A stretch of DNA of 7,688 nucleotides from Betaproteobacteria bacterium. Lineage in GTDB: Bacteria; Pseudomonadota; Gammaproteobacteria; Burkholderiales; Thiobacillaceae. Location: positions 1-7,688 of the forward strand of contig JAIFLB010000205.1 in assembly GCA_020049245.1 (NCBI GenBank), given 5' to 3'. The position numbers were made by a program, and so were the translations under genes. Below the pieces are notes generated by a model, which worked only from the letters and a program-made list of their open reading frames with translations, was not told the DNA's origin and ran no database searches. Positions 5,094 to 7,688 of the stretch are shown here, piece by piece (the first letter of the stretch is position 1; each line of letters begins with the position of its first letter).

Positions 5094-7211
5094 ATGGCAA
5101 TGAGCAAGCCGGGCAATGTTCTCGGCAAATTATTCCAGCGAGTCTCGGACAAGATCGGGTCGGCTAGTTTGGGGAGTGAGAAAGTACCCCAGCGCTGGCA
5201 GTCGCTTGATCCTGACCAGTTCCCTGTACTGAAGTGGGTCAAACCTGAAAGCCGGCAGCCAGTTTTGACCGCCACTTTGCTGGTTTCGCTGTTGGTGACG
5301 GTGGCATTACTGATCTGGAACACGATTCAGGTTGGCAACCGCTCCGAGTACATCGAGATTGCAACCCGCTTGCAAATGTTGTCACAGCGCTATACCAAGA
5401 CCGCGCAGCAAGCGGTGCTGGGAAACAAGTTTGCCTTTGGCCAACTGGATGACAGTCGCAAGGCATTTGCCGAAGGTCTCAATACCCTGATCGACGGTGG
5501 CGCCGGCGTGCCTTCGTCGCCAGGTGCCATTCAGGGTGATTTGGCCGAGTTGAAAAAGCGCTGGGATACCTCGAAAAAGAACATTCAGTATCTGGTCGAG
5601 CAACAGACGATGCTGATTGAATTGGCACAGGCACTGAATGAGATCAACCAGCGCAACAACGAGTTGCTTGACTTGACCGAACAGGTGGTTGCACTGCTAC
5701 CGGCAGCTTCGAAAAAGCAACTCGCTTTCGCCAACCAACAGGCTTTGTGGACACAGCGGATGGCAAAGAACGCCAACGCTTTGCTGTCATCCGATGTGAT
5801 CAATCCTGAAACCGCTTTCCAGCTTGGTCAGGATTTGATGACTTTCCGCGAGGTGCTCGACGCCTTGCTCAACAGCAGCGCCAATCTGGGTGTTCTGGCG
5901 ATCGAGGATCCGGATGCGCGGGAAAAACTGCTTGAACTGGCGGAGGTGTTCACGCGTTTTGAAACGCAGACCAACCAGATTCTCAAGCGCATGCCGCAGT
6001 TGGTTGAAGCGAAGCGCGCGGCACGTGAAATTTTCGATGAATCAGAACAATTGCTGACCTTGACCCAGGGCGTCACCGAGCGCTATCAAAGCATCGGCAG
6101 TGCCCAATATCTGATCCTGGCGTTGACTTTCGGCGCTCTGGCGCTGATTTCCTTGTTGTTGCTGGGCATGCTCAATGTGCGCACGGCGCAGCGGCGGGCA
6201 GAAGAGGCGGCACAAGAAAACCAGCGCAACCAGGACGCGATTTTGCGTTTGCTGAATGAAATGGGCGATCTGGCGGAAGGCGATCTGACCGTGCAGGCGA
6301 CGGTGACGGAAGACATTACCGGCGCCATCGCCGATTCGGTGAATTACGCAATTGAAGAATTGCGGACACTGGTGCAGGGCATCAACCGTGCTGCCGTGCA
6401 GGTGACGCAGACCACGTCGGAAGCGCGCGCCAGTTCCGAGAACCTGCTTTCTGCGGCTGAACAACAAGCCAAGCAGATTGGGGAAACCACGACTGCGGTG
6501 ACGCAGATGTCGAATTCCATCGTGCAGGTATCGCAAAACGCGGCCGAGTCGGCTCGGGTGGCGAACCAATCACTCGATACCGCCCGTCGCGGCGGTGATT
6601 CGGTGCGGGGCGCCATTGCCGGTATGAATGCGATTCGCGACCAGATTCAGGAGACCTCAAAACGGATCAAGCGACTGGGCGAGTCGTCGCAGGAAATTGG
6701 TGAAATCGTCGACCTGATCTCGGACATTACCGAACAGACCAACATCCTGGCGCTCAACGCTGCGATTCAAGCGGCGGCGGCGGGCGATGCCGGACGCGGA
6801 TTCAGCGTCGTGGCGGAAGAAGTGCAACGTCTGGCGGAGCGCTCCGCCAAAGCGACGCGAAGGATCGGCGCCATTGTCAAAACCATTCAGAGCGATACCC
6901 AGGATGCGGTCAACGCGATGGAGTCTTCGACGCAGGGTGTGGTGGAAGGGACCGTGCGTTCCGACGCGGCGGGCAGTTCCCTGGCGGAAATCGAGTCCGT
7001 CTCCGACCAACTGGCCGGGCTGATTCAGAATATTTCCCAGGCCACGCAAGCGCAAGCCAGCACCGCCGAGCGAATCGCTACCAACATGCAGCGGATTCTG
7101 GAAGTGTCGGGACAGGCTTCCGCTGCCGCGCGCGGCAGCGCCAGTTCGATTGGTGAATTGGCGGTGCTGTCGAACGAACTGAAAGTGTCCGTATCCGGTT
7201 TCAAACTCTAA
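5094..7211 (+). CDS. pilJ: Type IV pilus methyl-accepting chemoreceptor PilJ
   Basis: PilJ is the inner-membrane receptor that feeds the ChpA kinase through PilI. In Pseudomonas it is reported to contact pilin. The protein has 705 residues. A polar N-terminal cytoplasmic tail of about 55 residues precedes TM1 (about 56-80). The periplasmic region (about 81-335) holds two PilJ-N-type helical units with the matching motifs RLQMLSQR (92-99) and ALWTQRMAK (217-225). TM2 spans about 337-361, followed by a HAMP-like segment with the PilJ-typical ILRLLNEMGDLAEGDLTV, then a long MCP signalling coiled coil. The hairpin tip ITEQTNILALNAAIQAAAAG with GRGFSVVAEEV is at about 545-583. It ends in SVSGFKL with no CheR/CheB-tethering pentapeptide. 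The tail before TM1 is longer than I recall for Pseudomonas PilJ. The start at 5094 is chosen from its ribosome site; a second ATG at 5100 is possible. Confidence 0.95.
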   Translation: MAMSKPGNVLGKLFQRVSDKIGSASLGSEKVPQRWQSLDPDQFPVLKWVKPESRQPVLTATLLVSLLVTVALLIWNTIQVGNRSEYIEIATRLQMLSQRYTKTAQQAVLGNKFAFGQLDDSRKAFAEGLNTLIDGGAGVPSSPGAIQGDLAELKKRWDTSKKNIQYLVEQQTMLIELAQALNEINQRNNELLDLTEQVVALLPAASKKQLAFANQQALWTQRMAKNANALLSSDVINPETAFQLGQDLMTFREVLDALLNSSANLGVLAIEDPDAREKLLELAEVFTRFETQTNQILKRMPQLVEAKRAAREIFDESEQLLTLTQGVTERYQSIGSAQYLILALTFGALALISLLLLGMLNVRTAQRRAEEAAQENQRNQDAILRLLNEMGDLAEGDLTVQATVTEDITGAIADSVNYAIEELRTLVQGINRAAVQVTQTTSEARASSENLLSAAEQQAKQIGETTTAVTQMSNSIVQVSQNAAESARVANQSLDTARRGGDSVRGAIAGMNAIRDQIQETSKRIKRLGESSQEIGEIVDLISDITEQTNILALNAAIQAAAAGDAGRGFSVVAEEVQRLAERSAKATRRIGAIVKTIQSDTQDAVNAMESSTQGVVEGTVRSDAAGSSLAEIESVSDQLAGLIQNISQATQAQASTAERIATNMQRILEVSGQASAAARGSASSIGELAVLSNELKVSVSGFKL

Positions 7212-7243
7212 CGACTGCGCAATGAAGGTGGCGAGAAACCGCT

Positions 7244-7300
7244 ATGTTCGCCCAACCGCAAACCCGCAATCCCTATTACACGCAGGATGAATCAACATGA
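7244..7300 (+). other. Possible mini-ORF bridging pilJ and chpA
   Basis: An 18-codon frame (MFAQPQTRNPYYTQDEST) ends at a TGA that overlaps the chpA ATG as ATGA. A second short frame, 7222-7290, also lies in this 85-base gap. Ribosome sites are weak for both and such short frames are common by chance. It is noted because the pilI-pilJ gap has the same arrangement. Confidence 0.2.
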
Positions 7301-7688
7301 GCGCTGAGACGGAATTTGATCTAGGTTCGCTCACCTGGGTAAAAGGTGAGCTCGATAACGCACTCGACGCGGCGCGACTTGCGCTGGTGGACTGGAATGG
7401 CGAAGACAGCAACCCGCTGAAAGCCGCCGCCGCGCATATGCACCAGGTCTATGGTGCGCTCCAGATCGTTGACTTGCAGGGGGTGTCGCAAGTCGCCGGG
7501 GAAACGGATCGATTGTTGTCCGAGATGGTGGCGCGCGAGGAACTGCGCAACCAGGCGTCGTGCGACATCGTGTTGCGCGCGATTGCTGCGCTGAAGAGCT
7601 ATCTCGATGCCTTGATGGCGGGCGCGCCGCACATCGAGTTGCGTCTGGCCGCAATTCTGAATGAGTTGATGACGCGTCGTGGCGCTGC
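7297..7688 (+). CDS. chpA: Pil-Chp hybrid histidine kinase ChpA/PilL, N-terminal part (cut by window edge)
   Basis: Family members are very large CheA-like kinases with several histidine-phosphotransfer domains, a kinase core, a CheW-like domain and a receiver. They phosphorylate PilG and PilH. Only the first 130 residues are in the window. They start MSAETEFDLGSLTWVKGELDNAL, where LTWVKGEL is the typical N-terminal signature of ChpA and FimL-like proteins. A helical bundle segment follows, AAHMHQVYGALQIVDLQG (46-61), in which H49 sits at the position resembling an Hpt histidine. In relatives this first module is FimL-like and may not be phosphorylated, so I do not claim a phospho-site. AGGA (7284-7287) lies 9 bases before the ATG at 7297. 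Its place after pilJ, with pilGHI upstream, secures the identity. The name pilL is used for the same gene in many betaproteobacteria. Confidence 0.93.
   Translation, partial: MSAETEFDLGSLTWVKGELDNALDAARLALVDWNGEDSNPLKAAAAHMHQVYGALQIVDLQGVSQVAGETDRLLSEMVAREELRNQASCDIVLRAIAALKSYLDALMAGAPHIELRLAAILNELMTRRGA

Larger units (their letters stand above)
4993..5103 (+). other. Possible coupling mini-ORF bridging pilI and pilJ
   Basis: An uninterrupted 36-codon frame starts at the ATG that shares a base with the pilI stop (TAATG) and ends at a TGA at 5101-5103, overlapping the second pilJ ATG (ATGA). The peptide (MAFPFSACQVRLSVRL and on) matches nothing I recognise. It includes the 12-base tandem repeat below as a duplicated RLSV. 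It may simply let ribosomes travel from pilI to pilJ, or it may be chance. Confidence 0.3.

Noticed and set aside
6042..6569. 175-codon open frame on the minus strand inside pilJ
   Set aside because: It is opposite the HAMP and signalling region of pilJ. The Arg/His/Gln-rich translation is typical of a shadow frame in GC-rich coding DNA.

Overview
The window looks like a chromosomal segment of a betaproteobacterium, possibly Nitrosomonadales-like. This placement is inferred from gene content and protein resemblance, not from any search. It is densely coding on both strands, and no insertion sequence, phage gene, CRISPR array, tRNA or rRNA gene was seen. No gap between genes exceeds about 130 bases.

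Left third, minus strand (1-1978): a tight cofactor operon read thiD - thiE - hemL. ThiD phosphorylates the thiamine pyrimidine twice, ThiE couples it to the thiazole to give thiamine phosphate, and HemL (cut by the window's left edge) makes 5-aminolevulinate for tetrapyrroles. thiD and thiE overlap by 14 bases, and thiE and hemL share an ATGA stop/start.

Centre, plus strand (1979-3669): a 79-base divergent gap separates thiD from a 56-residue rubredoxin. Next is the most unusual gene here, a secreted two-domain protein joining a PhnD/phosphonate-type periplasmic binding domain to a C-terminal rhodanese domain. The residue that is normally Arg in the rhodanese loop is a second Cys. No ABC permease or ATPase gene accompanies it.

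Right half, plus strand (3670-7688): the Pil-Chp chemosensory cluster pilG - pilH - pilI - pilJ - chpA/pilL (the last cut by the right edge), which controls type IV pilus extension/retraction, twitching and surface responses. PilJ is the membrane chemoreceptor, PilI the CheW-like adaptor, ChpA the histidine kinase with several phosphotransfer domains, and PilG and PilH the response regulators. The binding protein-rhodanese gene lies 126-141 bases upstream of pilG on the same strand, which raises the untested idea that it supplies a periplasmic input to this pathway.

Smaller points: pilG probably starts at a TTG directly behind a perfect Shine-Dalgarno. The pilI-pilJ and pilJ-chpA gaps each hold a mini-ORF whose ends overlap the neighbouring start or stop codons. 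Short tandem repeats occur upstream of the binding protein gene and between pilI and pilJ.
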